This document shows, piece after piece, positions 37,970-49,800 of a stretch of 64,000 bases of DNA. The notes under the pieces were generated by a model, which worked only from the letters and a program-made list of their open reading frames with translations, had not been told where the DNA came from and searched no databases. Positions within the stretch are counted from its first letter, which is position 1, and every line of letters starts with the position of its first letter. Origin of the DNA: Hydractinia symbiolongicarpus (Eukaryota; Cnidaria; Hydrozoa; Anthoathecata; Hydractiniidae); the NCBI RefSeq assembly GCF_029227915.1, contig NC_079880.1:18248001-18312000 (forward strand). The letters are read 5' to 3'. The position numbers and the translations under genes are program-made.

Positions 37970-38560
37970 CAATAACATTGTTTGTATTTCTTTTAATGTA
38001 AATAATCGTTGTTTTGAAACACTTTTATTGGTCTTCCTTTGTTTTTCGTTGCTTGTATGGAACTTTGGTCTGAAAGATACCACCAAATAATACATGATGT
38101 TTTTCTTGTTACAATGCGTCGTACAGCGTTGGTCATATTATTTTTTTGTGCATTCACTTGTGAATAAATAAACCCCAATTCACTTTTATTTAATAAACAT
38201 ATAAAGTTTTGGAAAAATTTGTTTGTCCAGAAAATAAAGCGAACTTCTAACGATGCAACACGCGTTGCGGTTTTCATGAGAACGGAATCCAGTGTCGAAA
38301 ATAACGCTTTCTACAGGACCGAAATTTGTAGATATGGCTTTGCTTTTCGACCTTACCAGTTATTGGCCTGGAATTGTCAATGGTATGTGTCAATAATGAC
38401 ATAAAACATGCATTCGTGTGCTCAAAAATGGCTTTTAAAATACAAAACCTAGAACAGTTAGTCGGAATTGCCCCACCATTTAAAACACAATTACATCGGA
38501 AGTTGTCAATGAAACGAAAATCGTTATCGCCATCAAGAACAGTGTATATAGAAGTCAAAT
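37970..38560 (-). pseudogene. Decayed coding remnant, possibly capsid-like
   Basis: Two minus-strand frames (38558-38274 and 38277-37993) follow each other with a frame break near 38275. Short patches in the second frame (around the NAVRRIVTRKT segment) are weakly reminiscent of capsid-like proteins of Polinton/adintovirus-type elements. The match is too degraded to be sure. Confidence 0.22.
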
Positions 38561-39011
38561 TTTATGTGCCCATTCGGGTTCACACCAAGTATCAACAGTG
38601 GCGCAAAGTTTTTGTGACTGTTGGACCCTGTTGGTTTTTTCTTGTGAAAAAGAGTATCTGCTAGGTAAGATCTAATTATTTATTGAATTTCTGAGTAGTA
38701 TATTGTTTACCAAGGTTTCCATTAGTTAAAATTTAGCTGGGTACCTAGTTATGGCTAGCCAGAAGCTAGCTAGGTATCTCTAGTTAGGTTCTGGCTAGGG
38801 CCAGGAGCTAAACAGTTCAAGAAGGAGCAACTGCCATTTAGGCTATTATATGTAGTATATTTAAGCTATGATAGTCTATGCAGGTGATATATCATAATGA
38901 TACCATTGTTTTCATTAAATAATTGCAAATGGTTGCTAAGCTGTGATATTCAACAACCCAAGGAAATAATCAAATATTATTTGGGACCCAACGTCACCAG
39001 CTGAATGTAAC
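38561..39011. other. Stretch with TAGC-rich cluster
   Basis: No gene. AGCTAGCTAG-type sequence lies at about 38730-38800. Confidence 0.4.
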
Positions 39012-40518
39012 TGTTCTGCCCAATCTTAGGACGCTGCCCAATCTTTGGACATAAAATTGCCCAGTCTTAAGACTGGGGTGTCACAAGATTGGGCAAAAGA
39101 CCAGGGTGTCACAAGATTGGGCAAAAGACCATGTTAGGCCCATCCTTGGTGCCTTTTAGATTTTAAAGAAGGGATGTATGTTTTGCCCAGATTGCGAAAA
39201 CGGCCTGTTCACAACCGGGACAGCCGGATTATGTATGCATGGTCCGATTATGTTTTTTCCCTGGTTATCAGCGTTCATAACCCGCTTGATTATGAACGCT
39301 AATATAAATGGCTGGCATTTTCTTCAAACTTTGTAAATTAAACATTCTCTGGAAGATAGCACACCCCTAAAAACTAGACATGGTGAAAGAAAAAAGTGTG
39401 GACGTAATTCTTAGTATAAACTACTCTTGTAAATACATTTCAACATATATACTTTAAAGTAACTAAATTTCACGGAACCTAAATTATTCTTTTTGCAGAA
39501 ATTATTTTGGTGAAAAGTTATTAAACTTGCGAATCCCAAAATTTAGTATTTGCCACGAAATTTTGTTTCATTTAAGAACAACAACAACTTTGCCACCAGG
39601 GCTATTTGCTTGTCAGAAGTGATGACAAATGATATAAAGCAGTCAGCCCCGATTGTATTTGTTTTATAAGTCTCGAATAATATTTAATTGTCATACATAA
39701 GCCGGCCTTTCCCGATTATGTTCGTTCTATAATAAGTGAGAAATAATATTAGACTGTCGTATATAAAATGGCCTGCCCTGATTATGTTCCTTTTATAAGT
39801 GACAAATAATATTTTTTGAGTAATAAATCGGCCCATCCTGATTATGTTGCCCTAATTATGTATTTTCTGCCCTGTTCTTAACCAGGGCAAGCTGCAAGTC
39901 CCAACAAACATTCTCAGGCACATTAAAACATCATATTTTGGGTACTGTTGAATTGACCCAGCCAAATTTTGGACACAGTAGAGTGAAAATCATAGCTAGC
40001 TAGGTAGCTGGTAGAGAACGTGTTATACATTTAGCATTTATATACAGCTTGTAGTAGTGGCTAAATTTTAAAAATAAAATGTTTATATTTATGAAGAATC
40101 AGAAAAATTGTATTCAACCATATTATTAGTTAGCTAGCTGTTAATTTCATTGGATGAGATGTTTAACTAGCTAGCGAGCTGTAGCCAGCTAGTTAATATC
40201 ATAGTCTATAGAAGAAAAACCTTATTAGACTATGCTAATATGGTTGATTAGTTTCAATTTTTTATACATAAAATACATGGTATATATAAATTGTCAGCCT
40301 TCTGATTTTCCAAGAAAAGTTTCAATTTAAAGTTCCTATTAAGAGGTAAATTCTAAAAAATTTATTGTTCTGTTTGTCTTCCACAATTGTTCTAAGATTG
40401 GGCATGTACTTCCATAGATTGGGCAGTCCAGTCTTAAGACTGGCCACCCATTTGTCACTGTCAGAAGATTGGCCTGGCCAGTCTTAAGACGGGGTGTGTT
40501 CCAAGATTGGGCAGAACA
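39012..40518. mobile_element. DNA element with TGTTCTGCCCAATCTT inverted ends
   Basis: Perfect 16-bp terminal inverted repeats (39012-39027 and 40503-40518). Several subterminal copies of 'gcccaatctt' and 'cagtcttaagactgg' lie near both ends. The interior (39640-39850) has about three 65-70 bp tandem units with 'gattatgttc'. No transposase ORF is present, so it is non-autonomous at 1.5 kb. Confidence 0.6.
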
Positions 40519-40792
40519 TAACCCTACAGTGCCACTGATTTTTATGAGAGTAATAAAAGGTTGAATATTCCAGCACCGCACTGAAAATGTTTCTCGGGAC
40601 TCAGCCCAAAAGCTATAGGACATGTTTTTTAGACCCGGGCTGACATTTTCAATCATGAGAATTGCTAATAATAGTTTTCGCACCTGTATTATTGTTGAAT
40701 TGAGATGCTGTGAAAAATGGCTTTTCGATGTCCTGAGAAATGCATAAATTTTTGAACTCTGAAACTATGATAATAGGTCCAAAAACTTTTGG

Positions 40793-41232
40793 CTCTATTT
40801 CATTGGACTGGTTTAAAACCACAGCATACCAGGTTTTGAGATACTCTTTTGATTTTTTAAGAAGTTATGGGACTTTTAATTTTAACCACAAATACGATTT
40901 TATACTGTTATTGAAATTGTTTTGTAAAATTACCACCTTTAGTAATGTTTAAATTCACAAATGATGTCATGGCAGTATAATAAGCTAATTAATAATTGCA
41001 AGCATTTGCATACTCTATTTCATTGGACTGGTTTAAAACCACAGCTTACCAGGTTTTGAGATACTCTTTTGATTTTTTAAGAAGTTATGGGACTTTTAAT
41101 TTTAACGACAAATACGATTTTATACTGTTATTGAAATTGTTTTGTAAAATTACCACCTTTAGTAATGTTTAAATTCACAAATGATGTCATGGCAGTATAA
41201 TAAGCTAATTAATAATTGCAAGCATTTGCATA
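40793..41232. repeat. 220-bp tandem duplication
   Basis: Two copies (40793-41012 and 41013-41232) are nearly identical, with only a couple of substitutions noted. The first copy contains the ORF ending at 40952. There is no recognised coding content. Confidence 0.9.
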
Positions 41233-41655
41233 CGTGCCATTAAAATTAGGTGTTAAGTATCCCCTTTAACCTTTTCCATGAAAATCATAAATGCAGTAAA
41301 TATAGTAAAAAAGCATAGTTAAAAATTTTTATTACGTTCTTTTAAATCAAATTGTTATGTAATTGTATATAATAACAAATTCCTCATGAAGACTCCCAGG
41401 AGCTAAATAATTTGGAAAAGCATTTTTTATATATAGTTTGTTTGATTTTACTGTTGGTATATTACTTCTGCAACTAAAATAAAACACAGGCTACAACAAC
41501 CTGTAAATATCAGATATTTACCTAACTAGTCTAAAATCTCCTAACTAGAATACTATCCTAATAGTATAGTAGCCTAATTTGTTTTCCCTAAATGATGAAG
41601 ATTGGTTGCATATAGGTAATCTTTACTTATATCACTACATAAAGCTTTTTTGTTT
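41233..41655. other. AT-rich stretch, no gene recognised
   Basis: No feature could be supported before the GATA microsatellite. Confidence 0.4.
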
Positions 41656-41657
41656 TG

Positions 41658-42020
41658 ATAGATAGATAGATAGATAGATGTGCATATTTTACATGGCTAG
41701 CCTCACAAATATCGAGGGATATACCCTGTCTATTATTTCCAGGAGGGGCCATGGCTTAGATGGAGAGTCCTAGAGTATTTAATGCTCATTTTGAGCTACG
41801 CAGACCCAATTAGTAGGGCCCACGCTCTACCAGACAACTCCCGGCAACATCCAACGGCCCACACAGTGTGCCATCTCCCCAATTTCCCTCACATGGCTTG
41901 GGTTAACCCGGGGCTATGGTAACATTCACTCGCCCATGTTGAATCGCCGTCAAGAGGAATTGAACCCCGGTCTCCCGCACAGAGTACGAAAGCTATAACC
42001 ACTAATCTACGGCGCCACCC
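41658..42020 (-). mobile_element. tRNA-derived SINE with (GATA) tail
   Basis: Minus-strand element. The head (42020-41945) reads GGGTGGCGCCGTAGATTAGT then a B box GGTTCAATTCC, like a tRNA. The body of about 250 bp is GC-richer than its surroundings. It ends in a short GATAGATA tract at 41658-41680, a typical simple-repeat SINE tail. Confidence 0.65.
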
Positions 42021-43850
42021 AAATGTAATTTATTAACTATGTTTCAGCTGTTCGACAGCCATTCTTAAGTACAAATCATTGGCATAAACAACTATTGCAA
42101 TATTTTTATACAAATAATTGTATATACGACCATATCCGATGATCATAACCTTGGCCTTAAATGGACTGTCCGGTGAAAAATGATTATAAAGTATTATTTT
42201 AAATTATCACATAGAAAATACCTTTCTTTTTTGATATTATTCACTTAATCATACATAATCAAACTTTTTATCGTAGTTGTTGTTAATGCATGGCTTCATC
42301 TTGTTGCTGCAAATGTCGGAAAAGGTCCTGAGTTAAAAATTTAATATGCGTAATTATGCATGTTACGTAAGAACAGTGGTGAAAACATACTATATGCAGT
42401 GAAAGTGTGTAGCGTATTCGGTAGAAAATATAACCCTCCCCCTAGAAGTTAGGTGTTTAGAAACTTATTTTATAAAAAATTTCAATTTTAACCTCTTCTC
42501 TGCAAATTATGAAATGCGATTATTACTATGCCTTCCTGGAACACAAAAATCATGGTATTAGGTTTTCGTTATGAACCGGAAGATTTATAAAATACGGGTT
42601 GCTCCTGAAACACATTGTTTCAAACTCCGTATTGAATTAAAGTTGAAGTGTATATACCCTAAAAATTAATGCACAGCTATAAACCATCTCATTTTGATAA
42701 CATAATTTTGTTAACATATTTTTAGACATTTATACTAACTTTGCGTTATATTTTTTTAGACTGAAGCTTTGAAGTTTTGTGCAGTTTCCTGGTTTGAAAG
42801 AATTGGTAATATTTTAGTAAAAGTTGTTTGTATACAATTTACTGCATCATTTCAAGTTACCATGAAATACTGTAAAGAAGTAACTGTAGCTTAAAGTTCC
42901 TGCTGAGAATTTACAGGCAATCGGTAACCTAATTGTAGGGGAAAGGGTGGGGCAGAGGACAAGAAAATTTTACCACTTATTTCAATTTATTAACACCCCT
43001 CATTAATTTGCGTTCTTCAATAAAAACGTTGTGGAGAACAAAAATATTTATATAAATAACAAAAGCTATTCAATCCTGTAGAGGAAACATTAGCCAATGT
43101 TTACAGTGTCTGATACAAGCAGAATACCTGTTGCACTCTATACATTACCCTCCTAGCCCTCTTCCCCTTGATTTCGGCCCCCTACCCCAACTATTGAGTT
43201 GAAGGAAATTACCATCCCTGCCCCCACTCCCACTCCTTAATAAGCCCCTCCCACTACAATTAGGGTTACCAAGTGTAGTCTTATTTCTTTCATAATACAA
43301 CGTTTTTTTCATAATACAAAGTCAGTAGTGCTGCTAATTAATCCATTGTTACTTTTGCTGCCAAAAATATTTTGTCAATTTTTAATCGGGGTAAAAAGAT
43401 AATTCGTTACTTGGGATGTTTTTTGCTATTACCTTGTATCACTAAAGTAATATAATAATTTTTTATTTTTTAGACATTTTCAGCGTTACACGTTTTATAA
43501 AAGAACACTTGGTGTTCCAGTTTCTTATTTTGGGTACTTTATAAATTTAGTTTTAGTTAATCAAATCTACTAAAATTCCTTTAAAAAATTTCAATACAAA
43601 ACCGTGTTTATTCCAAAATTTCCTTACATAAATTTTGCCTGCAAAATTATTCTTGCTAAAAAAAATCAAACATTGATTCGAATAAAAGTGGATTTCGTTT
43701 CTGATGGCAGTATTCTTAACATAACATTTAGGTGATTTGAAAGGCAAGCCCTTTAAAACGAAAAGTAATTTCTCAATAAAAGACTTTTGATAATAGAACG
43801 TACAATTTATGGTAACTTGAATTTCTATTACTTTTGTTATTGTAGAAAAT
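42021..43850. other. AT-rich stretch, no gene recognised
   Basis: No ORF with a domain and no repeat unit was found. A C-rich patch occurs at about 43140-43260. Confidence 0.4.
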
Positions 43851-43879
43851 GTATGTGTTTGTGCGGTACCTCGTATTCA

Positions 43880-45170
43880 GTGGATACGCCTGTATTTTAT
43901 GCATACACTCGTATTCAATGTAGGCAATTGTATTTGTAGGGAATGTAGGCGCTCGTTTATAATGCAAACACTCGTATTAGTTTTAATGCAAACACTCGTA
44001 TATAGCTAATGCAGACACTCGTATATAGCTAATGCAGACACCCGTGTATAATGCAAACACTTGTGTATAATGGAAACACTGTCGTATATGGCTAATGCAA
44101 ACACTCGTATATAGCTCATGCAGACACTCGTATATAGCTAATGCAGACACCCGTGTATAATGCCAACACTTGTGTATAATGGAAACACTGTCGTATATGG
44201 CTAATGCAGACACTCGTATATAGCTAATGCAGACACTCGTATATAGCTAATGCAGATACTCATTTATAATGCAAACACTCGTATATAAGAAGACACTCGT
44301 ATTTGCTACAGACACTCGTATTTGTTGCAGCCATTGATATTCGTTGCAGCCACTCGTGTTCGTTACAGGCACTCGTATTCGTTGCAGACACTCGTATGTA
44401 GAACCTCGTATTTCAGTGATTCGATTGTATTTAATGTATCCACTTGTATTCAATACAGCCAAATGTATGTGGACAGTTGCAATTAGTATAGACACTTATC
44501 TCTTATTTGTTGCAGTCACTTGAATGCCGTAATTGTATTTGATGAATGAATTTTATTTAATGTTATACTTGTATTCAATGTGTACTCTCGTTTTTTATGC
44601 AGACATGTACTTTATGTAAACACCTGTATTTTATGCAGGCATTTGTATGTAGTAACTCGTATTCCGTTATTACACCAGTAATTAATGTATATACTTCAGT
44701 GCTTCGAATAAACGCCTGAGGCGGTTATTTAAGTTTTCGATTTTTAGAGGGGCGTTTATTTAAGAGATCTCTACATTTTCTATATACATATCTATATCAT
44801 CCATATCGTCAATTATATAATGATGTAGTCCAGCGTTGACCTTATCTTCATATTTATTAAGTGAAACAAGCGTCCCTGTAAAGGAGAAGGCGTTTATTAA
44901 AAGGGGCAATTGATGAAAAAACCTTTAAAAGAGGGAAAGGGCGCGAAAAGGAACAGGGCGTTTAACCGAAGCATTGCGGTACTCATATTCAAGCAGACAA
45001 TGTGTGTAAACACTTGTATTTATGTAGACACTTGTGTTATATGTAGATGCTGGTATTTATGTAGACACTCATATTTTATGCAGAAACTTGTAACTGTGCG
45101 GAATATGTAAAACACTCGTATTTTATGCAGGCACTCGTATGTAGGAACTCATATTCAGGGAGAAAACTGT
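43880..45170. repeat. Degenerate 'actcgtat' minisatellite
   Basis: The core at 43980-44260 has 23-bp units ('cagacactcgtatatagcta' plus atg). It grades into more diverged units with 'gcagacactcgtattt' to about 44700 and again at 44990-45170. The gap 44700-44980 holds an unrelated repeat with 'gcgtttatttaag'. The short ORFs are repeat artefacts. Confidence 0.8.
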
Positions 45171-45190
45171 ATGTGGACACATGCATTTAA

Positions 45191-45635
45191 CACAGAAACT
45201 CGTAAAACTCTCGCAAAAGTTTGTGTTTTTAACCCTAAGCATATCGGATTATATATCCTCCATAACTTCTGATAGCTAAAGCTTCCTAAATGAAATGGAA
45301 ACACAAAGTAACAGTAGGAACTGGGAAAAACGACTAAGTTGCGGTCACAAACGTGACAAGGGCCTGACAGAGGGCGGTTAAAACTTCCTTTATACTTGGC
45401 TATGACTCGCATCAACTTTCGTCAACTCGCGTCAATATAAAAGCGTAAAAAAGTGCTTAATGTAAAGACAGCAGGTGAAAAAAAATTGCCTTCAAATATG
45501 CTTCCAAATGTGAAAATCTTTATTTTGAGTACATATCTTAAAGTTTATAAAATAATTCGCAGAAAAAGACAACCGATAAATTCATATTCTTGCAGAAAAA
45601 AACGAATTCGAGTATATCCATGTCTTTATAGTAAT
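45191..45635. other. AT-rich stretch, no gene recognised
   Basis: No feature could be supported. Confidence 0.4.
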
Positions 45636-45960
45636 CGGGGTGATAGCAAGTTCCGAGGTTGATGTAAAGAACGGGATGATATTAAGGGGTGAGGTTGATA
45701 TAAAGAACGGGGTGATAATAAGTGCCGAGGTTAGTACAAGGACCGAAGGTGATAATAAATGCCGAGGTTGATGTAAGGATCGGGGTGATGATAAGTGCCG
45801 AGGTTGATATAAAGAACGGGGTGATAAGTGCCGAGGTTGATATAAGGATTGAAGATCACAATGAGAACCACGTGAAATAAAGATCGGGGTGATAAACACT
45901 GCCAAGGTTGATAGAAGGACCGAATATGATAATAAGTACCCCGTGTATTATAGGATCGTA
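45636..45960. repeat. 36-bp minisatellite
   Basis: About nine units of 'ggggtgataataagtgccga' plus 'ggttgatataaagaac', with small length changes. The minus-strand 'YQPRHLSPRS' ORFs come from it. Confidence 0.88.
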
Positions 45961-46284
45961 GGTGAGAATAAATGTCGAGATTCTGTAAATGCAAGTAGTT
46001 TGCTCAGATAGTTCCCTGTCGGGCAGGCGAAACAGGGAAGAAACAGTACCTGGTCCTGATGATAAACTGATCATTCTCGTTGTTTGATAACCTACACCTA
46101 TCGTTTTTCTATCGTACTGTTTAATAAAATATTCTTTCTTTAATTGCGTAACGTTAAGCCGCCCTAATTTTTATCGATTTTGCAAGCGTTGATAATTTGT
46201 TTTTTTTATACAAACGGGTTGCTGGAGGAAAAGAAACACAGTAACTCGTTTACCCACAGGCACTATTTCCGCAACTTTATGCTA

Positions 46285-46414
46285 CTAGTCAGTAGCCCGT
46301 AGATAAATCCACGGGTTATCGTGTCCTTTATCTACCGCATTTCGTGTGTTTCACTACTGCAGTGACCATTTTGCGTGACAGACACACTGACGTATACGGG
46401 TATTATAATATAGA
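46285..46414 (-). mobile_element. Mini-Helitron, 130 bp
   Basis: CTAG at 46285-46288, a hairpin arm pair CCCGT...ACGGG, and a 5' end 'cgtatacgggtattataata' then TAGA before T. It belongs to the same subfamily as 4098-4208 and 47508-47636. Confidence 0.62.
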
Positions 46415-46827
46415 TAAATAAGTAACAAGAAAAACCCGTTCATTTTTGGGAGTATTCAAAAAATTTCCGCAGATACAATATTTCGAGAAAGTGACAGAAA
46501 CTCGCACTTTGTGGAAATTATTTCACGTTGCAATTAAACCTTATCTACTAAGATTAGCCGTATAAATAAAAATTGGATCCTGGTTGAGAAAAACAAAAAC
46601 ACAAAATACAGCCTGCAGTTACTATCGCGTAGGAAAATTCACCTGATACTTCCAGTTCACCGAAAACAAAGATGAAAGTTCCATTTAATTGCTAAGTACA
46701 GGTGGCTACGCCTTATGAATTAAATTTACGCATCATTTCCTTCCACCGGTGTTATTACAACTGCTTACTTCAGTAGAACTGTATTTGTATGAATATGTAT
46801 TTTTATCTTTATTTTAGAATTTTCGAC
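46415..46827. other. Upstream region of the recombinase-SET gene
   Basis: AT-rich. Contains the probable 5' UTR or promoter of the plus-strand gene starting at 46828. A possible acceptor (tattttag) lies at 46810-46817, just before the start codon. No promoter motif is assigned. Confidence 0.35.
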
Positions 46828-49800
46828 ATGGAAGGTAGAAAGTCTCTCTGCAGAAATACAGTACGGCAATTAGTTTATGTAACAAGACTATCAAAACAAT
46901 AGTTGTTGTAGTTTTACATAGCCAGATGTTAGTAATGTGTATAAAACATAGCCTATTTACCTATTGCTATGTTAAAAAAGAGTTGTCCGAATTTTTTTTA
47001 AAGTTATGGACTTGACTTGATAACAACGGTTTTGTTTATTATTAGCCTACCATTCAGAAGTACAGTTCTCACGAGTTTGATAACTTGAAAGATGCAGTGA
47101 GAAAAAAGTCACCGTGCAATGTGTTAGTTGGCGTTATTGAAAAAATAATGGCTTTAAAAAATGTTTTGGTTATTAAAGTAGCTGATGGCACTTGTGAAGC
47201 ATTTGTTCGTGTCCAGGAGTACTCCGACAAATTATCCAAATATATCAGCTCTGGGGATATATTGTACCTAAAAAAAATAACTTTTGATGAGGATAAAATG
47301 GGAGAATTTGCCAAAAAATCATTGATTTCGAAACATTCAAACATGGTGTTACCATATCCAGAGCATTGTAAGTAACTCTTAGTAATTTTATTTTATTTTA
47401 TTTATTTATCATTTATTCGGCAAAATTAGGTAGGTGCAAGTATTTCTTGTTTATTAACCATTTATAACGATTTTCAAATTTCTTACGTTTCAAATTTTTA
47501 ATTACTACTAGTCGGTAGCCCATGGAAATATCCCGGGTTCGCCCGTCCTTTTTATACAGCATTGCGTCTCGCTAATTGGGCAGCTAAAATACCATTTTGC
47601 GTGACAGACAAACGTATACGGGTATTATAATATAGACTAGTCGTTAAACCGTGGAAAAATCCACGGGGTCGCCCGTCCTTTATATATCGCATTTCGTGTT
47701 TCCGTAACAAAAAGACAAACAGACGCACGAACACACAGACGGAATACGGCTATTATTAACGAGATAGCCGGTAGCTCGTGGAAAATCCACAGGACCGCCC
47801 ATCCTTTATATATAGCATATTTCGTGTTTCCGTAGCACAACGTTTTTCTCGTGCACAAACAGACAGACGGAATACGGCTATTATTAAAGAGACTAGTCGT
47901 TTACCTGTGGAAGAATCCACGGGGTCGCCCGTCCTTTATATATCGCATTTCGTGTTTCCGTAACAAAAAGACAAACAGACGCTCGAACAGACAGACGGAA
48001 TGCGGCTATTATTAAAGAGATGTGCGGGCATCGTGATCTTAAATTCAGTCGCACGGTAGCACACTTTTAAAAGTCACTTTGTTGGTGTTGCTAATAATAT
48101 GATCGATAAGAGTTTTTGATTTTCTGGTCGGCGAGAATATGTGTTGATTTCGTCCAAACATTTGTAAGATATCTTTGTATTTCATTGTTACTGGGTTATC
48201 GGTGTCGTAAAGATCTATGTTAGACTATTCCGTTTTTTAAAAATTTCTGACAGTTTTGGTGCTTAAATTTATTTAGCTATTCAATTTTTTCACTATCCAC
48301 AAAGTTCAATTGATAAAATGTCCCTAATTACATGAATTTAAGATAATCTTCCGATGTTACTAGGTCAACGGTGCGGAGCATGTTTTTTTATGTATCATTA
48401 TGTCAAAGTTCATATTGTTCAATATAATATAAAATCCATCGAACATTGAAGAAAGTGACTGAGCGTCCTGATGAGCTGTTTTGAGTTGTGTGATTTATTT
48501 TTTCTTTGTGTGTCCAGTAAATGTTTTGATGCGATTGATGAGAACCAGGCCACGGATTTTTCGCTATATCGCCTGACAAAATTATGTTAAAAGTTGCTAT
48601 TGAATTACTGTAATATAAAATGCGTCTGTTTGATCGCTTCAGTGGAGAAAACATGAACATAAAACTTGTCTGTATAACCATAAAACTAGGATTAACTCCA
48701 AAATTATCACACCACCTAAACAGCATCCAATTGTTACCATACATATATCAAAACAGTCAATAATCCAATAAGCTAGTTAACACTTTAACAGGTACAACTC
48801 GTTTAACATATAATGTTTATGTATCCACTCCACATTTACACGTCTGTTACACATCCGATCATCTCTCGCTCAAATTTTATAATGTTTTTAATGTTAACGT
48901 TCAAGCTTTTTAACGTATTGGAGACGTGTTTGAAAAATAACTCACAATATTGTCTTTCAACGTTGAAGCTATCCCATGAATGTAATGCCTTCTTATTCGC
49001 ATTATCCTTAACAATAATATGACAATATTTTTTAGGGAAAAAAATGTTTTATTTCGAACATTTGGAGGCACTTCATTCGTTTATCTACTGCAATTATAAT
49101 ATTGTTAAAAATACATCTGATAACGACGAAAGCGAATGGAGCATCTTTTCCTTTAGCGAAAAAGGTTAGACTATTTCATCAAGGTGTAGTATTGTGTTAG
49201 TCTGAAATAGAAATTTTTTATCTTTTTTTTTTAGATCCAGAGTTCATTATCACAATTGCAGTGAGTTAAATTACTTTGTACTTTTAACCCTACTGAGCGA
49301 AGTTTAGGAAGGGTGGAGGGAGGGGACTTGGAATTCTTTCTGCACATAGCGCTTTATAAGATAGATAAAATGAAGAAAACTTTAAAGAAGATTTTCTTAA
49401 CAAAATATTTCTGAGAGATCACCCAATTCCAACACTTTGATGCATACCGTAAATGCTCGATTAAGCGCCCCGGGCGTTTGTTTCAATGTTGGCTTTTAGG
49501 GTGGGCTCTAGATGGGCAGTAAGTCAAAAAGCGCTTATAACAAAATATCATTTTTCTGTTATGTTAAAGTCTGTTTTAAGGAAACTATATTGGTCGCAAA
49601 ATAAAAAGAACAACGGATATAGATGAAGCAGGTATAAAATAACATGCTTCTGAGCGTAAAGGTTTATGGTTAAATTTTCTCTGCGTCAATAAAATGATAG
49701 CGGATTTTTTAAACAAAAAGGTAGACAAACATTTTGACAAATGTTTTATGATGCATTTTAAATTTTAAAAATACTTGATTAAGTGCGCTTATTCGGGAGT

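Noticed and set aside
43983-45994. Several 70-107 residue ORFs at 44-46 kb
   Set aside because: All lie in minisatellites and show the repeat periodicity.
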